A stretch of DNA of 8,765 nt from an uncultured Prevotellaceae bacterium (GCA_937892085.1 CALAVD010000538.1:1-8765); one strand, 5' to 3'; numbered from the stretch's first letter, positions 1-7,466 are shown. Numbers and translations are program-made. The notes: a model not told the origin generated them from the letters alone.

Positions 1-584
1 TTAATCTTGTCGAGTCTTAGCATCTTGGTGATGAATTCTTGAGTCCTGCTATAGAAATAAATAGCCCAAAGAATAGCCGTTATTATAAGAGTGAGATATA
101 CCCCTGCTGGCCCCAGTTGCTTTGTAATGAGAGTCTGCAAATGTCTTCCATGTTCTCCTCCGTAAAGTACTGACGAGTTTATTTCCGGTGTTACGACTGC
201 AGCAAAGAAACTGGTCCAGATCATGAGAAGTGAGAAAAGTATGAACGACTTTAGCAACTTAAACTTGTAAGATCCCACAAGGTTAAGCCCTACCATGATA
301 AGGTAAACCGGTATAAAAAACGTAGCGATACCGAAAGTTCCATTGAAAAGTGTTTGAGAAGCCGTTATTCCCAGTGATCCGCATGCGTTTTTTTCTTCCG
401 ATCCTCCGTTAGCGATGAAAGAAGCGAAAGCGACAATGAGGAAAACACTCAATGCGAGTACAAAAAGTCCTGCGATGAAAGCAATAGTTCTTTTTGTCGA
501 TATGTCTTCTTTCTTGTTTTTCTGTTTAGTAGTTTTCTTCTTCGAATCGGTTTTTTTCCCGTTGGTTTTATTGTTGTTAGCCAT
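1..584 (-). CDS. ftsK: DNA translocase FtsK, N-terminal membrane domain (partial)
   Basis: This reading frame starts at ATG 584-582 and stays open to the window edge, giving 194 residues of a protein whose family is usually about 800 residues. Visible features are a Lys/Asn/Thr-rich cytoplasmic tail (residues 1-32, about 13 Lys) and four hydrophobic segments at roughly 33-58, 83-104, 111-131 and 159-178. The spacing, the FGIA entry to the second segment and the GGEHG motif (142-146) before the fourth match the FtsK four-TM domain of Bacteroidales. In the family this domain anchors the protein at the division septum, while the absent C-terminal RecA-like motor pumps chromosomal DNA and activates dimer resolution. 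The motor is not in the window, so the call rests on membrane topology and motif similarity. Codon use differs from the other genes here: of 15 Gly codons none is GGC, and all four Arg codons are AGA/AGG. An unrelated four-TM protein is the alternative, but less likely. Confidence 0.82.
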   Translation of the reverse strand, partial: MANNNKTNGKKTDSKKKTTKQKNKKEDISTKRTIAFIAGLFVLALSVFLIVAFASFIANGGSEEKNACGSLGITASQTLFNGTFGIATFFIPVYLIMVGLNLVGSYKFKLLKSFILFSLLMIWTSFFAAVVTPEINSSVLYGGEHGRHLQTLITKQLGPAGVYLTLIITAILWAIYFYSRTQEFITKMLRLDKI

Positions 585-647
585 CTTTCAGATAATGTAA
601 ATAAATAATGTACTTAAATAGTAGAATGAATGTTTGATAATAATTTG

Positions 648-655
648 CAAAAGTA
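648..655 (-). promoter_or_regulatory. candidate -7 element of the ftsK promoter
   Basis: On the minus strand these bases read TACTTTTG, a full match to the Bacteroidetes -7 consensus TAnnTTTG. It lies 63 bp upstream of the ftsK start codon, which would leave a leader of about 57 nt. No TTTG-like -33 element is found at the expected 19-21 bp upstream, so the call is tentative. Confidence 0.4.
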
Positions 656-763
656 GTAATAAAATTTTAGTTATTAATTTTTAGTTGGCAGTATTGAGGT
701 TTTCAATTTTATAAAAAATGCAAAAAAACGAGAGTATATAGATATAGGTCGGGATAAAATTTG

Positions 764-771
764 TAATTTCG
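764..771 (+). promoter_or_regulatory. candidate -7 element upstream of the 5'-nucleotidase gene
   Basis: TAATTTCG matches TAnnTTTG at all but one position. It sits 29 bp before the ATG at 801, giving a short leader of about 20 nt. No clear -33 TTTG lies 19-21 bp upstream. The rest of the 216-bp divergent gap (585-800) is AT-rich and shows no gene or obvious structure. Confidence 0.38.
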
Positions 772-800
772 TAAAATTATTAATTCTAAACGAAATCATT

Positions 801-2321
801 ATGAAGAAGTTCTCAAAAATTATCTTGGCAATTGCTATTGCACTTATTGCTATACCTAATTTGCAGGCTGAGCACTTGATTGTTATTGGTGCCAACGACA
901 CCCATAGCCAGATAGAGCCCAATGACGACCTTGGCGGTCTGCTTCGTCGCCGCGCAGCGATGGATGAGATACGTCGCAACAACAAGAACGTGATTGCCGT
1001 TCATGCCGGTGACGCCGTGCAGGGCACGCTCTATTTCTCGCTGTTTAGAGGTGAAGTGGAGTATGCTGCTATGGACAGCCTCGGTTATGACATGATTATT
1101 CTCGGTAACCATGAGTTTGACAACGGCATTGACGAGCTCGCAGAGCATTACAAGAAAATCAAAGCTGTGAAACTCTCGGCAAACTATGACATGAGCAACA
1201 CTCCTCTTGCCGATGTGTTCCAGCCTTACAGCATACGCACCGTTGCCGGCAAGCGCATAGGCTTCTTTGGCATCAATGTCAATCCCAAGGGGCTTATCAG
1301 CGATGACAAATATGAAGGCATGGTTTATCTCGACAACGCTGTGGTTGCCGATGCCACCGCCAAATATCTCAAGGAAGTGCAAGGTGTTGATTTCACCGTG
1401 ATGGTTTCTCACATTGGTTATTATCCCGAAGCAGTGGGCTTAGTGGGTGACTCTATCATCGCAACCAAGTCGCATTACATTGATATGATAGTGGGCGGTC
1501 ACACTCACACCCTTCTTGAACCCGGTGATCCCCGCACTCAAGTCAGGAACGCCGACGGCAAGATCATCACCATCGGTCAGAACGGCAAGACTGGCAAGTA
1601 TATCGCAACCTACGACATCGACCTTGATGACTGGAGCGTGAAATATAATCAAATTAAGCTTGACAAGAGCTTTGACGCAAAGGCCAATTACCCTGCTATG
1701 GAAGCATGGTTGAAACCTTACAAATTCAAGGTTGACAGTGTGATGAACAATGTTCTTGGCACTTCGGCACTGGCAATGAAGGATGGCGACATCGCTTCGC
1801 AGAACTGGCTCTGCGATGCCGTGATGGAGATGATGCCCGGCATCACTGGAATCAAGAAACTGGAAGGTGTGATTATGAACAAGGGTGGTATTCGTCAGCC
1901 TATGCCTAAAGGCAATGTCACAGAGGGCTTGATTGGTTCGATGTTCCCCTTTGACAACCGTTTTGTGGTAGTGGAGGTGACCGGTAGCGACCTGCTTGAA
2001 GCGCTGCGCGTAATGGCAACCCGTGGCGGCGATGCCTTGAGCAAGGAGTTTTATGTGGAATATACGGGAACCAATGAAAATCCCAAGATAACCACCGCCA
2101 AGCTTAACGGTAAGAAGATTAATCCCAACAAGACTTATTTGATTGGCACTATCGACTATCTTGCTAATGGCGGTGACCACATGGAAGTGCTTGGTAAAGG
2201 AGCGCGCCCCTTCGTTGACACTATCCCCTACGGCGAGCACATGAAGAGCTACATCAAGCAGCTCACCAAGAGCGGCCGCATGGTGACTGCCACCGATAAA
2301 CCACGTATGGTAAAGAAATAA
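801..2321 (+). CDS. UshA-like 5'-nucleotidase / periplasmic metallophosphatase
   Basis: This is a 506-residue exported enzyme with the full two-domain plan of the UshA/5'-nucleotidase family (E. coli UshA is 550 residues). A signal peptide runs from residue 1 to about 23 (KK, hydrophobic core, LQA cleavage before EH). The calcineurin-like metal site is complete: DTHS (33-36), GD (70-71), GNHEFDNG (102-109), SHIG (203-206) and GGHTH (232-236). The C-terminal substrate-binding domain shows NKGGIR (360-365), FPFDN (382-386) and IDYLANGGDH (451-460). By family it should remove phosphate from nucleoside monophosphates, or hydrolyse nucleotide sugars, in the periplasm for nucleoside and phosphate salvage. 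The exact substrate cannot be read from the sequence. The ATG at 801 is chosen because the signal peptide begins there. It is the first of three consecutive plus-strand genes for exported proteins, and no terminator hairpin is evident after it. Confidence 0.9.
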   Translation: MKKFSKIILAIAIALIAIPNLQAEHLIVIGANDTHSQIEPNDDLGGLLRRRAAMDEIRRNNKNVIAVHAGDAVQGTLYFSLFRGEVEYAAMDSLGYDMIILGNHEFDNGIDELAEHYKKIKAVKLSANYDMSNTPLADVFQPYSIRTVAGKRIGFFGINVNPKGLISDDKYEGMVYLDNAVVADATAKYLKEVQGVDFTVMVSHIGYYPEAVGLVGDSIIATKSHYIDMIVGGHTHTLLEPGDPRTQVRNADGKIITIGQNGKTGKYIATYDIDLDDWSVKYNQIKLDKSFDAKANYPAMEAWLKPYKFKVDSVMNNVLGTSALAMKDGDIASQNWLCDAVMEMMPGITGIKKLEGVIMNKGGIRQPMPKGNVTEGLIGSMFPFDNRFVVVEVTGSDLLEALRVMATRGGDALSKEFYVEYTGTNENPKITTAKLNGKKINPNKTYLIGTIDYLANGGDHMEVLGKGARPFVDTIPYGEHMKSYIKQLTKSGRMVTATDKPRMVKK

Positions 2322-2352
2322 AAAGTACAAAGGACGAAGGATAAAGTACAAA
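2322..2352 (+). repeat. short intergenic direct repeat (AAAGTACAAA x2)
   Basis: The 10-mer AAAGTACAAA occurs at 2322-2331 and again at 2343-2352, separated by 11 bp of purine-rich sequence. The first copy abuts the stop codon of the 5'-nucleotidase gene. The following bases (2353-2400) are pyrimidine-rich and then contain two GTCCGA/ATCCGA-like steps. There is no promoter match and no hairpin in this gap. It may be a dispersed Bacteroidales intergenic repeat, but one window cannot show that. Confidence 0.5.
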
Positions 2353-2415
2353 ACTCTTCTCTCTGCCACAACTGACAAGTCCGAAACATCCGACAAATAA
2401 TTGATAGAAATAATT

Positions 2416-5382
2416 GTGAAAAAACATCATCAATCACTATTGCTTACGCTTGCTGCTCTCTTGCTCGGAGTGCAGCAAGCATTGGCAGTAAGACCATCCA
2501 TTCTCAATCGTGCCGATGCACAGAAGATGGAAAAATGGGTCGAAGACACCTATTCAAAGTTGTCGCCCCAAGAACGCATATCACAAATCATGATAATGGC
2601 AATCAGCCCCAATAGAGCTGAAGAGTCAAGGATGCTGGTGGACAGATATGTAGAGAATTTCAAGGTTGGCGGTTTGATATTTGAGAGCAGTGAAATAAGA
2701 ACACAAGCTGAGATTACCAATTATGCTCAGTCGCTCTCGTCAATCCCGCTGATGATAGCCCTTGATGCAGAGTGGGGATTGACGATGCGCTTGAAAGACG
2801 CTCCCGAGTTTCCCCACAACTTGCTGTTAGGTGGGATTAATGACGACCAGCTGCTTTACGAGTATGGCAAAGAACTGGCGCGAGAGTGCCGGTTGATGGG
2901 TGTCCATGTGAATTTTGCCCCAGTCCTCGATGTCCTCGACCGTGAAGGCACTGTGGTTGGTTCACGGTCTTTTGGTTATAGTCCCGAAGTGGTGGCTCGG
3001 CACGGCGTGGCATTTGCAAAGGGGTTAGAAGATGGTGGAGTGTTGTCAACAGCGAAGCATTTCCCAGGTCATGGCTCTACTACTGCCGATTCTCACAAGG
3101 AATTGCCGCTTCTCGACAAGTCGTTTAAGGAGATGCGGATGTATGACTTAGTACCATTCGACAGCTATGTTAAAGCAGGTCTTGGCGGCATTCTTACTGC
3201 TCACATCGATGTGGCGTTCTTCGACGACGGCACTACGCCGTGCTCAATGTCAAGAGATTGCGTGGCAGGTTTGCTCAAGCGTGACATGGGCTTCGAGGGC
3301 TTGGTGTTTACCGATGCCCTTGACATGGCAGGAGCAAAGTCCATACCAGGCGACCCTTGTGTCAATGCCATCTTGGCAGGCAACGATGTTCTGCTCATGC
3401 CTCGCGATATCGAGGCGAGCATTAATGCCGTGATGACAGCCATCGACTACGGCACCATCAGTTGGCAAGACATCGAGGCTCGCTGCAAGAAGATGTTGAG
3501 ATACAAATATGCCTTGGGGATAATTGACAGCGCAAAAACGCCTATTGATATAGATAAGATTGCTAACCAAGTCAACACCGAGTATGCTCAAGACCTAAAC
3601 CGTCGCCTTATTGCTGCCGCTGTTACTGTGGCTGAAAATAAAAAAGATGTATTGCCTATCAAGGATGTGGAGAACGGTAATATTCGAGTCCTGTCGCTTG
3701 GAGTTGGTGATATGTTCGTGAAGCGTTGCTCCAGCTATGCTAATGTGAAAACTTATAACAGCACTATTGATGCTGGCAAAGACCAGCTGATTATTGTCAT
3801 AAGCGATGAAGAGTATTTAGCACAGGCATTAGCCGCTGCCAAGAATGTCAAGAATGTGACTGTCGTGGTTCTTGACTCTCCCGAGAAGCTGCCAAGCTAT
3901 GCCGACCTCGTGACCGATGCCAACGTCGATGCCGTGGTGTTCGGTTATGGCAACAATGAAGTGTGGCAAGACTATGCGGCACAGACCGTCTTCGGTGGCA
4001 GTCCTGCTAATGGCGTTTTGCCGGTGACAGTGAAGTCGAGAACAAATCACAAAGTGCTTCGTGCCGGTTCCGGCGTGAAATATGCCGCCACACGACTCGG
4101 CTACACATTGCCTGTTGAGGTGGGTTTCAACGACAAATTGCTGTCGAGAATTGACTCCATCTGTAACTATGGCATCAGCCAGAAAGCGTTCCCTGGCTGC
4201 CAAGTGCTGGTGGCGCGACATGGCAAAGTGGTGGTTGATCGCTCATACGGGGAGATAAACTTCAACTCGGGCATTCCCGTTGGCGACAACACTCTCTATG
4301 GCTTGGCATCAGTTTCAAAGGCTTCCGGCACGTTGAGCGGTATAATGAAGCTCTATGATGAAGGCAAAATCAAACTCGATGAGCGTGCCAGCAAATATAT
4401 ATCAGGACTGCGAGACACCGATAAGAGTGACCTCACTTTCAGGCAGCTCCTTTATCATGAGACAGGAATGCAACCCTCGTTGAGCATGTGGGAAATGATG
4501 TTTGATCCCGCCACTTATGAAGGCAAATTGATAACCAACACTCCCAATGAGGTGAATACCATCAAGATCATGAAGGATGCCTATGGCAATAAAGATGCCA
4601 AATTGCGCACCGATATTCTTGCCAGTGAGCCCTCGAAGGAGTTTAATATCGCTATCGCCGATGGCATCTATGGCGGTAAGGTGACATACGACTCGATAAT
4701 GACGCGTATCTATCACTCTAAATTGCGTCCAAACAAGAAATATTGCTACAGCTGCTTGAACTTCTGCCTGCTTGCCGATGCCTTGCAGAACATCACTCAT
4801 ACCGAAATGGATGCTTATCTTGACAAAAACATCTTCGGTAAACTTGGCGCATATCACTCCACATATCGCCCATTGAACAAATTTGCTCCGGAGCAGATTG
4901 CATATACCGAAGTGGATACTTATCTTCGCAAACAGCACATTCATGGCTATGTTCACGATGAGTTAGCGGCATTCTCGGGTGGTGTGCAGGGCAATGCCGG
5001 ACTGTTCTCCAACGCCAACGACCTCGCTAAACTCTTCCAGATGTGGCTCAATGGTGGAGAATATGGTGGCGTAACTTATTACAAGAAATCAACAGTTGAC
5101 ACTTTCCTCAAGTCAAAGAGCCCGCATTCACATCGTGGCTTAGGCTTCGACAAGCCCAATCTCAAGAACAAAGACGCGTCAAGCACTTGCGATGAGGCTA
5201 CCGCCGAGACTGTGGGTCACACTGGTTTTACTGGCACGTGCTACTGGATAGACCCCAAGAACGACATGATTTACATCTTCTTGAGCAACCGCGTGTGTCC
5301 CACACGCGACAATCCTGCATTCACTCGTGTCAGTGCCCGCTCACACATTCACTCATTGCTATATAAGTCTATTGTGGACTAA
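2416..5382 (+). CDS. exported NagZ-like GH3 glycosidase fused to AmiE-like serine hydrolase
   Basis: This is a 988-residue fusion. The GTG at 2416 is preferred over the TTG at 2401 because it gives a clean signal peptide: MKKHHQ, a Leu-rich core, and cleavage after QALA (about residue 24). Residues 45-370 form a glycoside hydrolase family 3 domain with NagZ hallmarks: KHFPGHG (214-220), DSH (225-227) whose His is the NagZ acid/base, and FTDALDMAG (298-306) with nucleophile Asp300. Residues 395-565 resemble a GH3 C-terminal domain. Residues 570-985 form a class-C beta-lactamase fold: SVSK (632-635, SxxK nucleophile), YSC (778-780) in the usual YxN slot, and HTGFTGT (935-941, KTG-box equivalent). 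In Bacillus subtilis, NagZ and the beta-lactamase-fold amidase AmiE act in sequence on muropeptides, removing GlcNAc and then the peptide from MurNAc. I infer that both steps are joined here in the periplasm. The second domain could instead be an esterase or DD-peptidase. Confidence 0.88.
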   Translation: MKKHHQSLLLTLAALLLGVQQALAVRPSILNRADAQKMEKWVEDTYSKLSPQERISQIMIMAISPNRAEESRMLVDRYVENFKVGGLIFESSEIRTQAEITNYAQSLSSIPLMIALDAEWGLTMRLKDAPEFPHNLLLGGINDDQLLYEYGKELARECRLMGVHVNFAPVLDVLDREGTVVGSRSFGYSPEVVARHGVAFAKGLEDGGVLSTAKHFPGHGSTTADSHKELPLLDKSFKEMRMYDLVPFDSYVKAGLGGILTAHIDVAFFDDGTTPCSMSRDCVAGLLKRDMGFEGLVFTDALDMAGAKSIPGDPCVNAILAGNDVLLMPRDIEASINAVMTAIDYGTISWQDIEARCKKMLRYKYALGIIDSAKTPIDIDKIANQVNTEYAQDLNRRLIAAAVTVAENKKDVLPIKDVENGNIRVLSLGVGDMFVKRCSSYANVKTYNSTIDAGKDQLIIVISDEEYLAQALAAAKNVKNVTVVVLDSPEKLPSYADLVTDANVDAVVFGYGNNEVWQDYAAQTVFGGSPANGVLPVTVKSRTNHKVLRAGSGVKYAATRLGYTLPVEVGFNDKLLSRIDSICNYGISQKAFPGCQVLVARHGKVVVDRSYGEINFNSGIPVGDNTLYGLASVSKASGTLSGIMKLYDEGKIKLDERASKYISGLRDTDKSDLTFRQLLYHETGMQPSLSMWEMMFDPATYEGKLITNTPNEVNTIKIMKDAYGNKDAKLRTDILASEPSKEFNIAIADGIYGGKVTYDSIMTRIYHSKLRPNKKYCYSCLNFCLLADALQNITHTEMDAYLDKNIFGKLGAYHSTYRPLNKFAPEQIAYTEVDTYLRKQHIHGYVHDELAAFSGGVQGNAGLFSNANDLAKLFQMWLNGGEYGGVTYYKKSTVDTFLKSKSPHSHRGLGFDKPNLKNKDASSTCDEATAETVGHTGFTGTCYWIDPKNDMIYIFLSNRVCPTRDNPAFTRVSARSHIHSLLYKSIVD

Positions 5383-5403
5383 CATATATCAAGATAACTG
5401 TCT

Positions 5404-6486
5404 ATGAAGAATCTATTGTCGTTGCTGCTTTTGTTGCTTTGTGTAACATTTACTTCGTGCATTAAAGACTACAAGCTGACTGTTCATTTCTCTAATCATG
5501 ATTTTGATGGGAAAAAGGCCTTCCTGACAAATTATGACACGGGCGATACAATCGACAGCGTGACCGTGCTTGAGAAAGAGTTGACATTGGATGGAAACGT
5601 GGATGAAGCCTATTTTGCACGATTGCTTGTTGAAGACAATCGTTTGGATTTGGTTGTTGAGAAGGGTGATATTGAAGTGGAGTGGGGCGCCGCCCTAAAA
5701 ATCTCGGGAACCCCTCTCAATGAGAAATTCAATGACATAGTAAAGCAGCTCGACAAGTATGAACAAGAGTGGCAGAATATCGCACTTGCAAAGCAAAATA
5801 ATGAGATAACCGATGCCGAGGCGCAGCAGCGCGAGGACAACCGCAAGAATAATCTCCTCAATAGCCTTTATAACAATTATCTTGCTAATAAAGACAATCC
5901 CTTAGGGCAATGGGCGTTCACACAATATGTGACCGAAGGAGACTTCACTCCTTCGGAGCTTGAACTGATATTGAAAAAAGCGCCTGAGCAGTATTTAAAA
6001 TTAAAACGTGTGCAGAAAGCGGTCAACAATGCCGATGCACGAGAGAACACAGCTCAGGGGAAACGATTTGTTGATTTTGAAGTGAAATCACATGGTGGCA
6101 ATGTCGAGAAATTGTCGCATTATGCAGGTGATGGTGTGAACTATACGTTGCTCTATTTCTGGGCAAGTTGGTGTGTCTCGTGCCAAAAGGAGATTGCGAG
6201 CCCACTGGCCTATCTCTATGATGAATATAAAGATGATGGGCTTAAAATTATAGGCGTGTCAGTGTGGGACGATCCTGCCGCCACTCAGAAATCTATCCAG
6301 GAGCTTGCAATTCCGTGGCATGTGATGATGGGCGGCCATAAGCTTACTGAGCCAGCCGATATATATGGAATATCGGGCATCCCTTATGCTGTACTTATTT
6401 CTCCTGACGGCACAATCGTTGCACGTGGCATGAATGGCGACGCTCTGATTAATGAGGTGGATAGACTTTTACAGGTGCTGTTTTAG
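5404..6486 (+). CDS. TlpA-like thiol-disulfide oxidoreductase lipoprotein (DUF4369 + thioredoxin fold)
   Basis: This 360-residue protein is probably membrane-anchored and faces the periplasm. The N-terminus is a lipoprotein signal (MKNLL, a Leu run, then FTSC with lipidated Cys19). Residues 23-115 look like the DUF4369 beta domain found in many Bacteroidetes thioredoxin-fold proteins (GDTIDSV, then SGTPLNEKFN). Residues 110-210 are charged and helical, a likely spacer. Residues 220-358 form an AhpC-TSA/TlpA thioredoxin fold with active site WCVSC (256-260) and the cis-proline region SGIPYAV (P327). Both redox cysteines are present, so it should reduce or exchange disulfides in envelope proteins; its partner is unknown. 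It starts 21 bp after the NagZ-AmiE-like gene with no promoter between, so co-transcription is likely. Whether it serves that enzyme, whose C-terminal domain has several cysteines, is only a guess. Confidence 0.88.
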   Translation: MKNLLSLLLLLLCVTFTSCIKDYKLTVHFSNHDFDGKKAFLTNYDTGDTIDSVTVLEKELTLDGNVDEAYFARLLVEDNRLDLVVEKGDIEVEWGAALKISGTPLNEKFNDIVKQLDKYEQEWQNIALAKQNNEITDAEAQQREDNRKNNLLNSLYNNYLANKDNPLGQWAFTQYVTEGDFTPSELELILKKAPEQYLKLKRVQKAVNNADARENTAQGKRFVDFEVKSHGGNVEKLSHYAGDGVNYTLLYFWASWCVSCQKEIASPLAYLYDEYKDDGLKIIGVSVWDDPAATQKSIQELAIPWHVMMGGHKLTEPADIYGISGIPYAVLISPDGTIVARGMNGDALINEVDRLLQVLF

Positions 6487-6517
6487 CCACCAAATAAAAG
6501 CATCGAAACTCAATATG

Positions 6518-6548
6518 AAACATTTTTGTGGCATAAAAACGTTTTTTT
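6518..6548 (+). terminator. weak AT-rich hairpin with T run after the TlpA-like gene
   Basis: AAACATTTTT (6518-6527) pairs with AAAAACGTTT (6535-6544), with one A/C mismatch and a 7-nt loop. A run of seven T begins at 6542. The hairpin lies 32 bp after the stop codon at 6486 and just before the next promoter, where a terminator would be expected. The stem has a single G-C pair, so it would be a weak intrinsic terminator at best. Confidence 0.38.
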
Positions 6549-6559
6549 AGGCTTTACCT

Positions 6560-6591
6560 ATTGTGATTTTCTGATTATTTGTATAATTTTG
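6560..6591 (+). promoter_or_regulatory. Bacteroidetes-type promoter of the Cys-cluster protein gene
   Basis: ATTG (6560-6563, one base from TTTG) is followed after exactly 20 bp by TAATTTTG (6584-6591), a full match to TAnnTTTG. Both elements and the spacing fit the primary sigma factor of Bacteroidetes. Transcription should begin near 6597, leaving a leader of about 80 nt before the ATG at 6677. Confidence 0.72.
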
Positions 6592-6607
6592 CAAACGATT
6601 TTGTGGT

Positions 6608-6642
6608 AATCCATAAAAAGCTCGTGAGACCCCTTTTGGATT
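6608..6642 (+). other. possible hairpin in the 5' leader
   Basis: AATCCA (6608-6613) pairs with TGGATT (6637-6642). Inside that, AAAG (6617-6620) pairs with CTTT (6633-6636), leaving a 3-nt bulge and a 12-nt loop. It starts about 10 nt after the predicted transcription start. It may protect the mRNA 5' end or may be chance pairing, and it does not match a riboswitch I recognise. Confidence 0.3.
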
Positions 6643-6676
6643 GACTCATCTATATAAGACATAAAACAAGTAAGAA

Positions 6677-7447
6677 ATGAAAAAATTTATTTATCTGTCG
6701 GCGTTTATGCTGACAATTGTTAATCTTTCGTGCGCGTCGTTGTTTTCGACAGCTAATGGCGTGTGCAGTTGCACTTGTGCAGCATGTATCAACTGTACAG
6801 GAAAGCATCATGTCACACTCTCTCCCGAACAATTGGCAATACAGGATTCTTTGAGAGCTGTGAAATCTATGCGAGATGCTGAACTCGACTCGTTGCTGAA
6901 CATGGACTACACTATTGTTCATTATGATGCGTCGGGACCAGAACCCTACAAATGGGAACCTAATGAAGTGATTTCTACTCCTCAAGATTCACTTATGGCA
7001 CTATTCAGAACGGCCACTCCCACAACTGGTGGTGATACTGAGTTTATTCTTAAGGGCATTAACACCAATACTAAGGTAAACGATATCTATTTCTACTTCA
7101 ACACCACCAATGGCGTTCCTGAGCCTTTGAGATTTGTGGTGCATTTCTATGCCGATGACCCCATCAATTTCAATAAGATGCGTTTCAATCTTGATGGCTT
7201 CTATTATGATTATACACCTACTGGCATTAAGCGCACTAACGATGGGAAGTTCTATTGTGAAAATTTTGACAATGCAATGGACGAACAATCGCGCGATATT
7301 GTTGCAGGCTTAGCTCATTGTGAATATGCCGACGTGCTGCTTATAAGTGAGCGTGGCGTGAACCATCGCATCTTTTTCAGCGAGAAGCAACTTAAGCACT
7401 TCAAGGAGACTTACCAGCTCTATCGCAAGATGGGAGGAGAGTTATAA
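6677..7447 (+). CDS. exported hypothetical protein with N-terminal cysteine cluster
   Basis: I do not recognise this 256-residue protein. It begins with a signal peptide (MKK, hydrophobic to about residue 18) ending NLSC, so Cys19 could be lipidated, though the -3 residue is Asn rather than the usual Leu. Cleavage by signal peptidase I near residues 24-28 is the alternative. Immediately after comes a dense cysteine stretch, C30, C32, C34, C37 and C40 (CxCxCxxCxxC), followed by His44-His45. This arrangement could bind a metal or form disulfides. Residues 50-105 are polar and acidic. Residues 110-250 look like a soluble alpha/beta or beta-rich domain with repeated aromatic residues (IYFYF, FVVHFY, FYYDY) and two further Cys at 225 and about 205. 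It has its own promoter and ends just before a strong terminator, so it is probably monocistronic. The coding call rests on the signal peptide, promoter and terminator. No function is proposed. Confidence 0.8.
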   Translation: MKKFIYLSAFMLTIVNLSCASLFSTANGVCSCTCAACINCTGKHHVTLSPEQLAIQDSLRAVKSMRDAELDSLLNMDYTIVHYDASGPEPYKWEPNEVISTPQDSLMALFRTATPTTGGDTEFILKGINTNTKVNDIYFYFNTTNGVPEPLRFVVHFYADDPINFNKMRFNLDGFYYDYTPTGIKRTNDGKFYCENFDNAMDEQSRDIVAGLAHCEYADVLLISERGVNHRIFFSEKQLKHFKETYQLYRKMGGEL

Positions 7448-7466
7448 CATTCAATACACTTAGCAT

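Noticed and set aside
394..403. Ten-base match to the Illumina adapter (GATCGGAAGA on the minus strand)
   Set aside because: It is inside the ftsK frame, which continues without disturbance on both sides. The match stops after ten bases, so it is coincidence and not an internal adapter junction.
415..600. Plus-strand frame of 61 codons with a hydrophobic C-terminal half
   Set aside because: It is the complement of the ftsK N-terminus. The minus-strand reading gives a Lys-rich tail plus four membrane segments and explains the region better.
813..2396. Long antisense reading frames (813-1412 and 1440-2396, minus strand)
   Set aside because: They lie wholly opposite the 5'-nucleotidase gene, whose motifs are complete. 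Their translations show no recognisable domain and are rich in His/Val, as expected from complementing the sense codons.
2401..2415. TTG at 2401 as start of the NagZ-AmiE-like fusion
   Set aside because: It would put MIEII ahead of the Lys-Lys that opens a typical signal peptide. The GTG at 2416 gives a normal signal sequence with cleavage after QALA.
3167..3591. Alternative-frame and antisense ORFs within the GH3 domain
   Set aside because: They overlap the region encoding the NagZ nucleophile motif in the sense frame and show no domain or start signals of their own.
6486..6532. GCCAC (6486-6490) / GTGGC (6528-6532) pairing as a terminator
   Set aside because: The stem is only 5 bp with a 37-nt loop and no directly following T run. 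The nested hairpin at 6518-6544 is a better candidate.
6515..6550. Eleven-codon frame (MKHFCGIKTFF) after the TlpA-like gene
   Set aside because: It overlaps the weak hairpin and T run, has no promoter or ribosome-binding site of its own, and a frame this short is expected by chance.
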